From the NCBI GenBank assembly GCA_947589385.1, contig CANPZW010000006.1:1-64000 (forward strand): a stretch of DNA of 64,000 bases, read 5' to 3'. Positions within the stretch are counted from its first letter, which is position 1, and each line of letters begins with the position of its first letter. Below are positions 48,933 through 59,269 of this stretch, in pieces. The position numbers and the translations under genes are program-made. The notes below the pieces were generated by a model. That model saw only the letters and a program-made list of their open reading frames with translations. It searched no databases and was not told where the DNA came from. Source of the stretch: an uncultured Clostridia bacterium. Its GTDB lineage: Bacteria; Bacillota; Clostridia; Christensenellales; Borkfalkiaceae.

Positions 48933-49807
48933 TTGTCGTTCTCCTCTATGACTTCAAGCATGAAGTCGTATAACAGCCCCTGAAAAAACGCGTTGAATTT
49001 TAAATCCGCAAACGCCCGCGGAAGCCGTTCAAGGGCGAATATCAAAGCGTGTTCGGAAAGCCCGCCTTCTCCACCGTTTTTAAGACGGGAAAAATAGACG
49101 TTCTGCATTTCCGCTAAAAGCTGTTCCTTATATTTTGTATCGCCGTATTTTTTTACGGCGGGCGCTATCTGCGAAATTTTTACTGCGCCGCATATCTCTT
49201 CCGCCGCCCCGCGCACGGACTGATACCAACCGCCGCTTACCATTGCCTGCGCTTCGCCCAAAATCCCGCCGCAATCCGCCGCGGCGCGCGCGTTAAGGGG
49301 ATTTTCGCCCTGTCTTTGCAGGGCGGCGAATATTTCCCTTTCGGAAAATGGCGGAATCTCCAAAAGCTTCACGCGCGATTTTACCGTATCCAGAACCGTC
49401 GCCAGCGTGACCGCGCCCAAAAGAAAATATACGTCCGCGGGCGGTTCTTCAAGCGTCTTTAAAAGCTTATTCTGCACAAGCGCGGAAGCCGTGTCGAAGT
49501 CCGTTATGACGAACAGCTTTTTATCACCCTCTACGGGTCGTAGAGCGCTTTCCGCGATGATTGCAGAAACGCCTTCGACAGAAATCTTCCCGCCCTCTTT
49601 GGGATATACGGCAAAATCCGTAAAGCTTTCGTTTTTTATGCGCGCGGACAGCTCCGCGGGGAAAAAACCTGCGGCGAAGCCTTTAAGCGCGTTCCTCAGA
49701 TTCGCGCGGTCGGCAAGGTGCAGAAGATACGCATGCGAAAGCCTGCTGCTTTTTACGTCCTTGCTGAAAATTTTATATGCGGTTGTGCCTTTGATAAGCT
49801 TTTCCAC
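48911..49807 (-). CDS. holB: DNA polymerase III delta' subunit
   Basis: SHAYLLH, NKLLKTLEEPPADVYFLL; between tmk and ricT. Confidence 0.9.
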   Translation of the reverse strand: MEKLIKGTTAYKIFSKDVKSSRLSHAYLLHLADRANLRNALKGFAAGFFPAELSARIKNESFTDFAVYPKEGGKISVEGVSAIIAESALRPVEGDKKLFVITDFDTASALVQNKLLKTLEEPPADVYFLLGAVTLATVLDTVKSRVKLLEIPPFSEREIFAALQRQGENPLNARAAADCGGILGEAQAMVSGGWYQSVRGAAEEICGAVKISQIAPAVKKYGDTKYKEQLLAEMQNVYFSRLKNGGEGGLSEHALIFALERLPRAFADLKFNAFFQGLLYDFMLEVIEENDKWQKLQA

Positions 49808-49808
49808 T

Positions 49809-50432
49809 TTACTTGATAATAGCTTTGTCTATTAGCAGATTTTTTATTATTTCCGCCGTTTCGAATTTTGTGCCGCCGCAGTCAACTGCGACTATGCGCG
49901 GAAATTTCGGAAGCAGTTTTTTATAGCCTTTATATACCTTTTCGTGAAATTCGAAGCCCAACGCTTCGATTCTGTCGTTTTGGTCCGCACCGTGCTTTCT
50001 TTCGAACGCCGCTTTCGGAGAAATATCCAAAAAAACAGTCAAATCGGGCGGATATTTTTCAAGCGCGTAACCGTTTATTTCCGCTATGAAATCCGCGCCG
50101 AGCCCGCGCGCTTCGCCCTGGTAGGCGAACGAGGAATCAACGTACCTGTCGCAGACGACCAGCCTCCCCGCGGCAAGGGCGGGTTCAACTATTTCTTTAA
50201 GGTGCTGGATACGCGCCGAGGCGTATAAAAGCGCCTCGCATTCGGGACACATTTCGGTGTAGGCGGGGTTTAAAATTATTTTGCGGATATCCTCGGCAAT
50301 AGCGCTGCCGCCCGGTTCTCTCGTCATCAGAAAATCGACGCCGCGCTGCGTCAGATACTCGCCCAATAGCCTTAACTGCGTACTCTTGCCCGAGCCCTCG
50401 CAGCCCTCGAATGTTATGAATTTACCCCTCAT
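49809..50432 (-). CDS. tmk: Thymidylate kinase
   Basis: FITFEGCEGSGKSTQLRLLGEYL, TREPGGSAIAEDIR, DRYVDSSFAYQG. Confidence 0.97.
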   Translation of the reverse strand: MRGKFITFEGCEGSGKSTQLRLLGEYLTQRGVDFLMTREPGGSAIAEDIRKIILNPAYTEMCPECEALLYASARIQHLKEIVEPALAAGRLVVCDRYVDSSFAYQGEARGLGADFIAEINGYALEKYPPDLTVFLDISPKAAFERKHGADQNDRIEALGFEFHEKVYKGYKKLLPKFPRIVAVDCGGTKFETAEIIKNLLIDKAIIK

Positions 50433-51756
50433 AAACCACCTTTATCCTGTCGTTTGAAAGCCCGAACGTCTTACCCTGTGAAAGCGCTTTTACGCTCCTT
50501 TCCGTAATTTTTTCGCCCGCGGCGCATATGGGTATGCACGGAGGGGCGATACCTGCGTTCGCCCCGCACGTTCTGCCGACGGCGTCTTTAAGCTCCACCC
50601 ATTCGCTTGGGCTGCGCAGCGCGTCCAGAAAGCTGCGTCCGCACTCGGCGGAAATTTCAAACGTCCTTTTACGGTAGCTGCCGCCGAATTTTTTATCCGT
50701 CAGAACGGCTTTAAGCCTGTCGCTTAAAATACCGATATCCTCTTCTTGAACCATGGGCGAAAGATAGAACAAAACATACCTTCCGTCCGAAAATTCGCAA
50801 TATATACCCGACTTTTCCAGCTCTGCGGCTACTATGTCGGCGGAAATCCCGTACGGGCTGCAATCTATCGCAAGCTTCGCCCAATCGCCGCTTTCATAAA
50901 CGGTAAAAAACTTATCTTTGCGGATTACGAGCGCCGCTTTTTCCGCTTCCGATACAAGCGAAGGGTGATTTGCGAGAAATTTGACGCCGTATTCCACGGA
51001 AGCCATAATCGGATAGCTGGGCGAAGTGGTGCGGAAAATACCAAGCCCTTCTTCCACCTCGGGGACAAGCCCGCAGTTTACGTTAAGCACAGCGCCCTGT
51101 GTAAGCGTGCAAAGGGTTTTATGCGCGCCATCTACCCAAATGTCGGAATACGTCCCCGCATATTTTCCCCTTTCGCCGAAAGCAAGGTGCGCGCCGTGCG
51201 CGCCGTCGGTAACCAAAAGCCCGCCGCGCGGCTTAATTATACGGGAATATTCTTCAAGCGGCGCGATATTGCCGTAATAATCGGGGCTGACGGCGACCAT
51301 TCCCGCAATGCCGCCGTCCTCTTTAAATAACCTCTCTACCGCCGCGGGTTCGGGCGGAAGCATTATCCCGTCCTTGATTTTTCCCTGAACGATTATAGGC
51401 TCTACACCGAAAAGCCTGCACGCGTTCCACACGCTTTTGTGGCTTATGCGCGGCACTATTAACTTTTTTCCGCGCTTTGAGGCGGCGAAAATCATCGCCA
51501 TTATTCCCGAGGACGACCCGTCCGTAAGGAAATAGGATTTTTTTGCGCCGAGAATTTCCGCGACGTCCCTCTGCGCGGAGGCTATAACTCCGTCCGGGTC
51601 GGAAAGGTTGTCCGACCAGCTCAATTCGGTGACGTCCAGCTCGGCGGCGGGGAAAAATTCGGAAAATTCCCCCCTGCCCTTGTGCCCCGGCATATGAAAG
51701 GCTTTGCAGACCTTTGCATATTCTTTAAGGCGGCGGTATATATGATATTCGTACAT
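50422..51756 (-). CDS. Orn/Lys/Arg decarboxylase family (fold-type I PLP enzyme)
   Basis: AFHMPGHKGRGEFSEFF, FLTDGSSSGIMAMIFAA, WVDGAHKTLCTLTQGAVL. Confidence 0.93.
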   Translation of the reverse strand: MYEYHIYRRLKEYAKVCKAFHMPGHKGRGEFSEFFPAAELDVTELSWSDNLSDPDGVIASAQRDVAEILGAKKSYFLTDGSSSGIMAMIFAASKRGKKLIVPRISHKSVWNACRLFGVEPIIVQGKIKDGIMLPPEPAAVERLFKEDGGIAGMVAVSPDYYGNIAPLEEYSRIIKPRGGLLVTDGAHGAHLAFGERGKYAGTYSDIWVDGAHKTLCTLTQGAVLNVNCGLVPEVEEGLGIFRTTSPSYPIMASVEYGVKFLANHPSLVSEAEKAALVIRKDKFFTVYESGDWAKLAIDCSPYGISADIVAAELEKSGIYCEFSDGRYVLFYLSPMVQEEDIGILSDRLKAVLTDKKFGGSYRKRTFEISAECGRSFLDALRSPSEWVELKDAVGRTCGANAGIAPPCIPICAAGEKITERSVKALSQGKTFGLSNDRIKVVYEG

Positions 51757-51775
51757 TTTCTAATCCGCCCGCGCG

Positions 51776-53293
51776 TCAGCGGCGGGGCTTCATTGTGGGG
51801 AACAACAGCACGTCGCGGATTGTGGGGCTGTCCGTAAGCAGCATTACAAGCCTGTCAACGCCGAAGCCCAGCCCGCCCGTGGGGGGCATGCCGTATTCGA
51901 GAGCGGTGATAAATTCCTCGTCAACCTGCGCGTTGCAGTTGGGCTCCTGGCGTCTTTTTTCCTCTACCTGCTTTACAAAACGCTGTTTTTGGTCTATCGG
52001 GTCGTTTAATTCGGAAAAGGCGTTGCCAAATTCGTGGCCGCAGATGAAATATTCGAATCTTTGGGTAAACAGCGGTTCATTCTCCTTGCGCTTTGCAAGG
52101 GGAGAATTTTCCACGGGATAATCGTAAATGAAAGTGGGCTGGATAAGCTTTTCCTCCACAAACGCGTCGAACAGCGCCGCAAGCACGTGCCCGCGGGTAG
52201 CTTCCGCACCCTCTTTGACCTCCGCGTTAAGCGATTTCGCGCACGCACGCGCGTCCTCGTCGCTCTTCCACGAATCGTAATCCGCGCCGCAATATTTTTT
52301 GACGGCTTCCTTCATGGTAAGCCTTTGCCATTTGCCGCCGAAATCTATCTCCGTGCCCTGATAAACGATTTTTTCCGAGCCGCAGACATTCCGCGCAACC
52401 GTCTTGTACATATCCTCCACAAGGTCCATTACGTCAAAATAATCGGCGTAAGAACAATATGCCTCGATAGTCGTAAATTCGGGATTATGGAAAGCGTCCA
52501 TTCCCTCGTTGCGGAAAATTCTTCCCACTTCGTAAACACGTTCAAACCCGCCCACTATGCACCTTTTTAAGTACAGTTCGGTTTCGATGCGCAGATACAT
52601 GTCTATATCCAGCGCGTTATGGTGCGTTTTGAAAGGTCGCGCCGAAGCGCCTATTTCCAGAGTGTTGAGAACGGGCGTATCCACTTCGAGGAAACCCTTT
52701 CCGTCAAGGTAAGCCCGCAGTTCGCGCAGTATCTGCGAACGCTTTATAAACGCGCTCTTGACCTCGGGATTGACGATAAGGTCAAGGTCGCGCTGGCGGT
52801 AGCGGATATCTGGGTCTTTAAGCCCGTGCTGCTTTTCGGGCAGGGGCAAAAGACACTTGGAAAGCATCTCTATATGGCTGCAATGCACGGAAATTTCGCC
52901 CGTCTGGGTTTTGAAAACATAGCCTTTAAGCCCTAAAATATCGCCTAAATCGTAGTCCTTTTTGAACGCGGCATAATCGTCCTCGCCCACGTCGTCGCGG
53001 CGGACGTATATCTGGATTTGCCCCGCGCCGTCCTGTATGTGCGAGAATGAAGCCTTGCCCATAACCCTGCGGGACATAAGTCTGCCGGCAAGGCTGACTT
53101 CCTTGCCTTCCAGCTTTTCGAAGTTGTCGATAACCTCTTTTGAATTGTGGGTTACGCCGTATTTGACTTTTACGAAGGGGTCGTTGCCCTCCGAAACGAG
53201 TTTTTGAAGTTTTTCGCGGCGGATGACCGCCTGTTCGGCGAGGCGTTCCGCCTCTTCCGCTTCCGTAAGCGGTGTATCGTTGATTTCTGTCAT
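51776..53293 (-). CDS. lysS: Lysyl-tRNA synthetase (class II)
   Basis: RIFRNEGMDAFHNPEFTTIEAYCSYADY; GLGFGVDRLVMLLTDSPTIRDVLLFPTMKP. Confidence 0.97.
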   Translation of the reverse strand: MTEINDTPLTEAEEAERLAEQAVIRREKLQKLVSEGNDPFVKVKYGVTHNSKEVIDNFEKLEGKEVSLAGRLMSRRVMGKASFSHIQDGAGQIQIYVRRDDVGEDDYAAFKKDYDLGDILGLKGYVFKTQTGEISVHCSHIEMLSKCLLPLPEKQHGLKDPDIRYRQRDLDLIVNPEVKSAFIKRSQILRELRAYLDGKGFLEVDTPVLNTLEIGASARPFKTHHNALDIDMYLRIETELYLKRCIVGGFERVYEVGRIFRNEGMDAFHNPEFTTIEAYCSYADYFDVMDLVEDMYKTVARNVCGSEKIVYQGTEIDFGGKWQRLTMKEAVKKYCGADYDSWKSDEDARACAKSLNAEVKEGAEATRGHVLAALFDAFVEEKLIQPTFIYDYPVENSPLAKRKENEPLFTQRFEYFICGHEFGNAFSELNDPIDQKQRFVKQVEEKRRQEPNCNAQVDEEFITALEYGMPPTGGLGFGVDRLVMLLTDSPTIRDVLLFPTMKPRR

Positions 53294-53312
53294 AATTCGA
53301 TTCCGTAAAATG

Positions 53313-53783
53313 TTACTTTATTGCCTTGATTTTAAGAAAATATGAGCTGCCGTCGGGACATTTTACTTCTACCCTGTTGCCCACTTTCTTGCGCAAAAGC
53401 GCCGCGCCGACGGGGGATTCGACGGATATTTTGTTGTTGATGGCGTCAACTTCCGTGACAGAGGTTATGGTATAAACGTCCTCTTCGCCCAAACCCTCGT
53501 CGAAAACGGTTACCACGCTGCCGAGGTGCACGTAGCTGGTGTCCGCGACCTCTTCGCGGATATCGGCGTTCTTTATTTTATATTCAAGCTCTGCGATTTT
53601 GCCCTCGTTGGAGCGCTGTTCCTCGCGGGCGGCGTCGTATTCGGCGTTTTCGGAAAGGTCGCCGTGGCTTCTCGCTTCGGCAATTCTCTCTATAATCTCC
53701 TGACGCTTAACCTTGACAAGATAGTCAAGTTCCTTTTTCAAATCCTCGTAATTTTTTTGGGTCATTACAATAAGCTCTGACAT
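53313..53783 (-). CDS. greA: Transcription elongation factor GreA
   Basis: MTQKNYEDLKKELDYL...EIIERIAEARSHGDLSENAEYDAAREEQ; start at MSELIVM (53783). Confidence 0.97.
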   Translation of the reverse strand: MSELIVMTQKNYEDLKKELDYLVKVKRQEIIERIAEARSHGDLSENAEYDAAREEQRSNEGKIAELEYKIKNADIREEVADTSYVHLGSVVTVFDEGLGEEDVYTITSVTEVDAINNKISVESPVGAALLRKKVGNRVEVKCPDGSSYFLKIKAIK

Positions 53784-53931
53784 GGTTTTACCTCTGAGAT
53801 AGAAATTGAATAAACAAAAGTGATTCCGAGGCATACGGAATCACGCTTTTGTCGTAACCTTATTATATGGTTTAAGTTTTTATTTGTCAACCCTTTGGCA
53901 TAGAATTTAACGCCGCGCGGCGGGCAAAAAT

Positions 53932-55095
53932 TTATTTTTTCAGAAATTCCCTTATCCTTTCGACCGCCTCGTTGAGCTGGCTCATCGAGGTTGCGTAACT
54001 GCACCTTATGAAATTTTTGCCCGCACTGCCGAACGCGCCGCCCGGAACGACGGCAAGCTTCTTTTCGTCGAGCAGGGCGCTCGCAAATGTTTCGCCGTCC
54101 ATTCCCGTGCTTTCCACCGAGGCGAAAATATAAAACGCGCCCTTGGGCATAAAGCAGGAAAGCCCCAGCGAATTAAGCGAATTGGCAAGGAATTTGCCCC
54201 GCCTTGAATACTCTTCCCGCATTTCTATAACGGAAGAAAAGTCGTCGGCAAAGCCCTCTTTCAACGCCGCAACCGCCGCCCTTTGGCTTACGTTGGGGGC
54301 GCAAAGGATTGTGTATTGATGGATTTTGAACATAGCTTCGTCTATTTCCCGCGGGGCGCAGACAAAACCGACGCGCCAGCCCGTCATAGCGAAAGCCTTG
54401 GAAAATCCGCCTATATATACGGTGCGCTCCGCCATTCCGGGCAACGAAGCTATGGAAAAATGCTTGCCCACATAGGTCAGTTCGGCGTAAATTTCGTCCG
54501 AAATAACCAACAGGTCGTGCTTCACTATTACGGGCACTATGGCTTCCAGCTGCTCTTTCGTCATAATTGCGCCCGTCGGGTTGTTGGGGAAGGGCAAAAT
54601 AAGCGCTTTCGTGCGGGGCGTTATGCATTTTTCAAGCATTTCGGGGGTCAGAATAAAGTCATTTTCCGCCGTACACTGCACGCCGACGGGAGTTCCGCCC
54701 GCAAGGGTCACCGTGGGAGAATAGGAAACGTACGAAGGCTCCGGCACGAGAATCTCATCCCCAACTTCGCAGATTGCGCGGAGAGTTAAATCTATCGCCT
54801 CGCTCGCGCCGACGGTCACAAGGATTCTGTCGGCGGGATATTCCACGGCAAAGCGTTCGCGCAGGTAGCGCGAAATAAGTTCGCGCAGTTCGGGAAGTCC
54901 GCGGTTGCCCGTGTATTGCGTATATCCGAGCTGTATGGAGCGAATTGCGGCGTCGCGCACGTTCCACGGAGTAATAAAGTCGGGCTCGCCCACGCCGAGG
55001 GAAATCGCCCCCTCCATTTTTGTGACTATATCGAAAAATTTTCTTATGCCGCTGGGTTGTAAAGCGCCCGCGCGGGAATTAACGAATTTTCTCAT
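53932..55095 (-). CDS. Class I/II pyridoxal phosphate aminotransferase
   Basis: SLGVGEPDFITPWNVRDAAI, PNNPTGAIM, YIGGFSKAFAMTGWRVGF. Confidence 0.95.
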   Translation of the reverse strand: MRKFVNSRAGALQPSGIRKFFDIVTKMEGAISLGVGEPDFITPWNVRDAAIRSIQLGYTQYTGNRGLPELRELISRYLRERFAVEYPADRILVTVGASEAIDLTLRAICEVGDEILVPEPSYVSYSPTVTLAGGTPVGVQCTAENDFILTPEMLEKCITPRTKALILPFPNNPTGAIMTKEQLEAIVPVIVKHDLLVISDEIYAELTYVGKHFSIASLPGMAERTVYIGGFSKAFAMTGWRVGFVCAPREIDEAMFKIHQYTILCAPNVSQRAAVAALKEGFADDFSSVIEMREEYSRRGKFLANSLNSLGLSCFMPKGAFYIFASVESTGMDGETFASALLDEKKLAVVPGGAFGSAGKNFIRCSYATSMSQLNEAVERIREFLKK

Positions 55096-55122
55096 AATAA
55101 TACCCGTATTCGGAACAAAACT

Positions 55123-55611
55123 TTACGCCTGCACGCTCAATCTGTCGTCGTCGCCGCTTTTTATCGTAGCGCCCTCTACCTTGTACTTCTTTAAAATGAA
55201 GTGCGTGGATGTGGAAATTACCGTGTTGCAAGTGCATATCTTTTCGGAAACGAAGCGCGAAACAGCGCCCATCGAGTTGCCGCGCACTATTACCACAAGG
55301 TCGTACCCGCCGCTGACGAGGTATAAATTTTTTACCTCGCTGTAAGCGACTATTTCCTGCGCAAGCTTCTGATAGCCGTGCCCACGCTGCAAGTCAACCT
55401 TGACTTCTATGAACGCTTCGACGGCGTTTTCGTCCAGCTCATCCGTGTTCAGGATAGTAGTATATCCCGCAATAATTCCGCTGTCTTCAAGGGCGCGTAT
55501 GCGGGTTTTTACCTCTTCAATGGTCATACCGACGGCTGCGGCAATTTTTTCCGGCGTGAGGCGGGAGTCCGCCCGCAGAACTTCGAGAATATCCTTATCT
55601 GTCTTCTTCAT
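55123..55611 (-). CDS. Lrp/AsnC family transcriptional regulator
   Basis: DILEVLRADSRLTPEKIAAAVGMTIEEVKTRIRALEDSGIIAGY. Confidence 0.95.
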   Translation of the reverse strand: MKKTDKDILEVLRADSRLTPEKIAAAVGMTIEEVKTRIRALEDSGIIAGYTTILNTDELDENAVEAFIEVKVDLQRGHGYQKLAQEIVAYSEVKNLYLVSGGYDLVVIVRGNSMGAVSRFVSEKICTCNTVISTSTHFILKKYKVEGATIKSGDDDRLSVQA

Positions 55612-55721
55612 AAAATACCATCCTTTATAATTAGGTGCGGAACAACCGCTGCATTTATTTTAACTTTTTAAAATATCGTTGTCAATATATTTGAAAAATA
55701 TTTGCGGTCCGCGGCGTATTT

Positions 55722-55997
55722 TTGTATAATTATGATATGTTTAAAATCTGGGCGAAAATAATTAAGGACGAAAAGATATTGAAACAGCTTACTTATGAGC
55801 GCGAGGGGAAGATAATATACTCGCAATTTTTCAACTATCTTACGGACATTTGCGAAGGGTTGGACATCGCCACCCCCGTGCTTTTGAAAACGCACATATT
55901 CAATTACGCCAAATTCGGCACGGTGCGTTTTCTGCCGCGCGATTTCACGGAAACGCCGGGCTTCGATAAACTTGTCCTCGACAATATAAAGCTTTGA
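55722..55997 (+). CDS. Hypothetical protein (start possibly 55737)
   Basis: ORF MFKIWAKIIKDEKILKQLTYEREGKIIYSQFFNYLTDICEGLDIATPVLLKTHIFNYAKFGTVRFLPRDF; plausible compact protein. Confidence 0.65.
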   Translation: MYNYDMFKIWAKIIKDEKILKQLTYEREGKIIYSQFFNYLTDICEGLDIATPVLLKTHIFNYAKFGTVRFLPRDFTETPGFDKLVLDNIKL

Positions 55998-56022
55998 CCT
56001 TAAAAAATGAATACATACCGCG

Positions 56023-56055
56023 TGAAAGCCCCATACTTGCAGTATGAGGCTTTCA
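56023..56055 (-). other. 15-bp stem hairpin, intact only as - strand RNA (U:G pair)
   Basis: TGAAAGCCtCATACT-gca-AGTATGgGGCTTTCA. Confidence 0.6.
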
Positions 56056-56301
56056 TGTAATTTATGTGTAATTATACTTGTATTCCTTGCGATATGCGGA
56101 GGAATTTTCGCCTTTTCGGGCTTTAATCTCCTGCTGTTTTTAAGCTTTTACAACTATGTTATTTACAGAAGCATTTTGGCAATAGGGCTTGTCGCGGCGC
56201 TGTTTACCGTGTATGCCCTGCTCGTTTTCAAACCGTTCAAAGGGCTTAAATAATTTTTTGCGTACTACCGTCTTTTGCGCTTTGCAGACGCGGAAAACGC
56301 G

Positions 56302-57288
56302 CTACGTATTCGATATTTTTACGCTTGCGCCCGTGTCGGCGTCCTGATACATCACCCAAAAGCCCTCCCCTTTGCCGCCTACGGGCAGGAAAGAAGCGAA
56401 GTTTTCCATGCTTTCGGGCGGGGCGGAGGCATTGTCGGAGGGCACTCCGTAACAGAGATACCGCGGCGTACCCGCCGAACGCAGTACGCCGAAAACGTAA
56501 AATTTTCCGTCGCCGTAGCCTATTTTTACCCATTCCGAACTTTCTATCGCGTTTTCGAGTTCGTTGCAGTGCGGATAAGCCGACAGCAGCCCCTCGACTT
56601 CGCGTTTCATTCGGTCGTAGAAACCGCCGCGGGCGAGTTCCGATGTTCCTTTTTCGACAGGGCAAGCACCCTTCTCATCCTTGAATAGTTCGCCCCCGTC
56701 TTCTTCTTTCGGCGCACCTTCGCATACAGGCTCACCGCTTTCATCAGTTTTGTCGAATTCATAATAGTTTGCCTCCGCTATCGCTTCGTCCTCATATTCC
56801 GTAGGAATGTTTTGCGGGGTATGTATTCCGTTATCCCCCCTTTCGGCCGGAGCGGAATTTTCGGCCTCTTCTATATCCGCTTTGACCGCGGAAGCCTCTC
56901 CCCCGCCGTATGCGGGCTTTATCATTTCGGCGCGTTCTATTTCGCTTTTAAGCCCGAAAACGGCGCTTTGGAAATTCCCGCAGACAGCGGAAGCCAAAAG
57001 CTGCACGCTTCCGTTCACATAACATACGACCGCGGCGAAACCCGCGCCCGTATCGAGGTCGGACTGACCTTCGAAAAATCCGTTTTCGATTATTTCAGAA
57101 TGTACGCCGTCCGAAATTGCGGCTACGTACCTGCCCTCGGTAAGCGGCGCAAAGTTGATAAGCTTTACTTCCACCCTTAAACTCCGGGAATACTTTTCCG
57201 CCTTAACAAGTCCCGAAAGCGCTCCGCCGTCCGCGGAAAAACCGTCTTTCAAGCCCTTTATCACGGCAATGCTTTTCGTATAGCTCAT
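56302..57288 (-). CDS. Hypothetical two-domain protein with acidic linker
   Basis: 328-aa ORF; N-domain VEVKLINFAPLTEGRYVAAISDG, C-domain WVKIGYGDGKFYVFGVLRSAGTPRYLCYGVP. Confidence 0.75.
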   Translation of the reverse strand: MSYTKSIAVIKGLKDGFSADGGALSGLVKAEKYSRSLRVEVKLINFAPLTEGRYVAAISDGVHSEIIENGFFEGQSDLDTGAGFAAVVCYVNGSVQLLASAVCGNFQSAVFGLKSEIERAEMIKPAYGGGEASAVKADIEEAENSAPAERGDNGIHTPQNIPTEYEDEAIAEANYYEFDKTDESGEPVCEGAPKEEDGGELFKDEKGACPVEKGTSELARGGFYDRMKREVEGLLSAYPHCNELENAIESSEWVKIGYGDGKFYVFGVLRSAGTPRYLCYGVPSDNASAPPESMENFASFLPVGGKGEGFWVMYQDADTGASVKISNT

Positions 57289-57450
57289 ATCGGTTATATC
57301 ATATAATTGAAATTATCATAATTTATGACAAAAATTGTAAAATTAAATCTTTTTTTAAACTTTTTAAGTCAATTTTTTAAAGCCGATTGCAATTTTTCTG
57401 CGGCGGAAATATAATGTTAGCTGAACGCTGAGATATAAGGAGTAAAAAAA

Positions 57451-59262
57451 TTGAAACCTACCGAAAACAAAAAAGTTCTCGACTTTGTAGAAAAAAGCGC
57501 CGAACTTGCCCAGCCTGACGAAATCGTTTGGATTGACGGCAGCGAGGCACAAACCGCCGAACTTAAAGCCAAAGCGGTAAAAAGCGGAGAACTGATAAAG
57601 CTGAACGAAAAACTATTGCCCGACTGCTACCTTCACCGCACCAAGGTGAACGACGTGGCGAGGGTAGAGGACAGAACGTTTATCTGCACTAAAAAGCGGG
57701 AGGACGCCGGTCCCATAAACTATTGGATGGACCCCAAACAAGCTTACGAGCTGACAAGCGAGATTGCCCGCGGCAGCATGAAAGGCAAAACCATGTACGT
57801 CATTCCTTACTCTATGGGCGTAGTCGGCAGCGACTTCGCAAAGATAGGGATAGAGGTCACCGATTCGGTTTACGTGGTTCTCAACATGAACATAATGACG
57901 AGGGTCGGAAACGCCTGCCTGAAAGCTTTGGGAAAGGACGGCGACTTTATTAAGGGCTTCCACGCAAGCTGCGACATAGACGCCGAAAAGCGTTACATTA
58001 TGCACTTCCCCGAGGACAATACGATAATTTCCGTAAACTCTGCTTACGGCGGCAACGTGCTTTTAGGGAAAAAGTGCTTCGCACTGCGCATAGCGTCCTA
58101 TCTTGGGCGCACGGAGGGCTGGATGGCGGAGCATATGCTTATTCTGGGCGTAACCTTCCCCGACGGCGAAAAGAAATACGTGGCGGCGGCATTCCCCTCG
58201 GCTTGCGGAAAAACCAACCTTGCAATGCTTATCCCTCCCGAACACTACCTTAAAAAAGGCTATAAGGTGGAATGTGTGGGCGACGACATAGCTTGGATAC
58301 GCGTGGGCGCAGACGGCAGGCTTTGGGCTGTAAACCCCGAAAACGGCTTTTTCGGCGTAGCTCCCGGGACGAACGAACATTCAAATTACAACGCGTTGCA
58401 ATCCACAAAACGCGGCACGATTTTCACGAACGTCGCTTTGAATACCGACGATATGACGGTTTGGTGGGAAGGTTTGACGAAAGAACTTCCCCAACACGTC
58501 ATCGACTGGACGGGCAAACCTTGGAATCCCGAAAAATTCGATAAAAAGGATAAATCCACCTGCGCCGCCCATCCCAACAGCCGCTTTACCGCGCCGGCAA
58601 AGAACTGCCCTTGCGTTTCGCCCGACTTCGATTCGCTTACGGGCGTGCCCCTTTCCGCGATAATCTTCGGCGGCAGAAGAGCTTCCACTACCCCCCTCGT
58701 TTATCAGTCGCGCGATTGGAACCACGGCGTATTCGTAGGCTCGGCAATGTCGTCGGAAACGACTGCCGCGGCGGCGGGCGCGACTGGCGTTTTAAGGCAC
58801 GACCCCATGGCGATGAAGCCCTTTGCGGGCTACCATATGGGCGATTACTTCGCGCACTGGATAGAGATGGGAAAAAAGGTGAAAAACCCACCCAAAATTT
58901 TCAACGTAAACTGGTTCAGGCAGGATAAGGACGGCAATTTTATGTGGCCCGGGTTCGGCGACAATATGCGCGTCCTCGAATGGATATTAAAGCGGTGCGA
59001 CGGCAAGGTCGGGGCGGAAGAAACGGCTATCGGCTTCGTGCCCCGCGCAGAAGATATCGACCTTTCGGAAATGGACTACGAAATAAGCGCGGGTCATCCC
59101 TTCGGCATAGAGGACCTAAAAGAAATTCTTAAAGTCGATAAATCCCTTTGGGCTGACGAAGCGAAAGAAATTGAGGGATATTACAAGGGCACTATCAAAG
59201 ACAGGATTCCCGCCGAACTTTGGGATTGTCTTGAAACGCTTAAAAACAACTGCAAAAATTAA
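57451..59262 (+). CDS. pckG: Phosphoenolpyruvate carboxykinase (GTP)
   Basis: AAFPSACGKTNLAMLIPP, FGVAPGTNEHSN, DKKDKSTCAAHPNSRFTAP. Confidence 0.97.
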   Translation: MKPTENKKVLDFVEKSAELAQPDEIVWIDGSEAQTAELKAKAVKSGELIKLNEKLLPDCYLHRTKVNDVARVEDRTFICTKKREDAGPINYWMDPKQAYELTSEIARGSMKGKTMYVIPYSMGVVGSDFAKIGIEVTDSVYVVLNMNIMTRVGNACLKALGKDGDFIKGFHASCDIDAEKRYIMHFPEDNTIISVNSAYGGNVLLGKKCFALRIASYLGRTEGWMAEHMLILGVTFPDGEKKYVAAAFPSACGKTNLAMLIPPEHYLKKGYKVECVGDDIAWIRVGADGRLWAVNPENGFFGVAPGTNEHSNYNALQSTKRGTIFTNVALNTDDMTVWWEGLTKELPQHVIDWTGKPWNPEKFDKKDKSTCAAHPNSRFTAPAKNCPCVSPDFDSLTGVPLSAIIFGGRRASTTPLVYQSRDWNHGVFVGSAMSSETTAAAAGATGVLRHDPMAMKPFAGYHMGDYFAHWIEMGKKVKNPPKIFNVNWFRQDKDGNFMWPGFGDNMRVLEWILKRCDGKVGAEETAIGFVPRAEDIDLSEMDYEISAGHPFGIEDLKEILKVDKSLWADEAKEIEGYYKGTIKDRIPAELWDCLETLKNNCKN

Positions 59263-59269
59263 CATTGTT

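Noticed and set aside
56044-56253. 69-aa + strand hydrophobic ORF
   Set aside because: Start codon lies inside the 56023-56055 hairpin and no RBS is visible; could be real but not supportable
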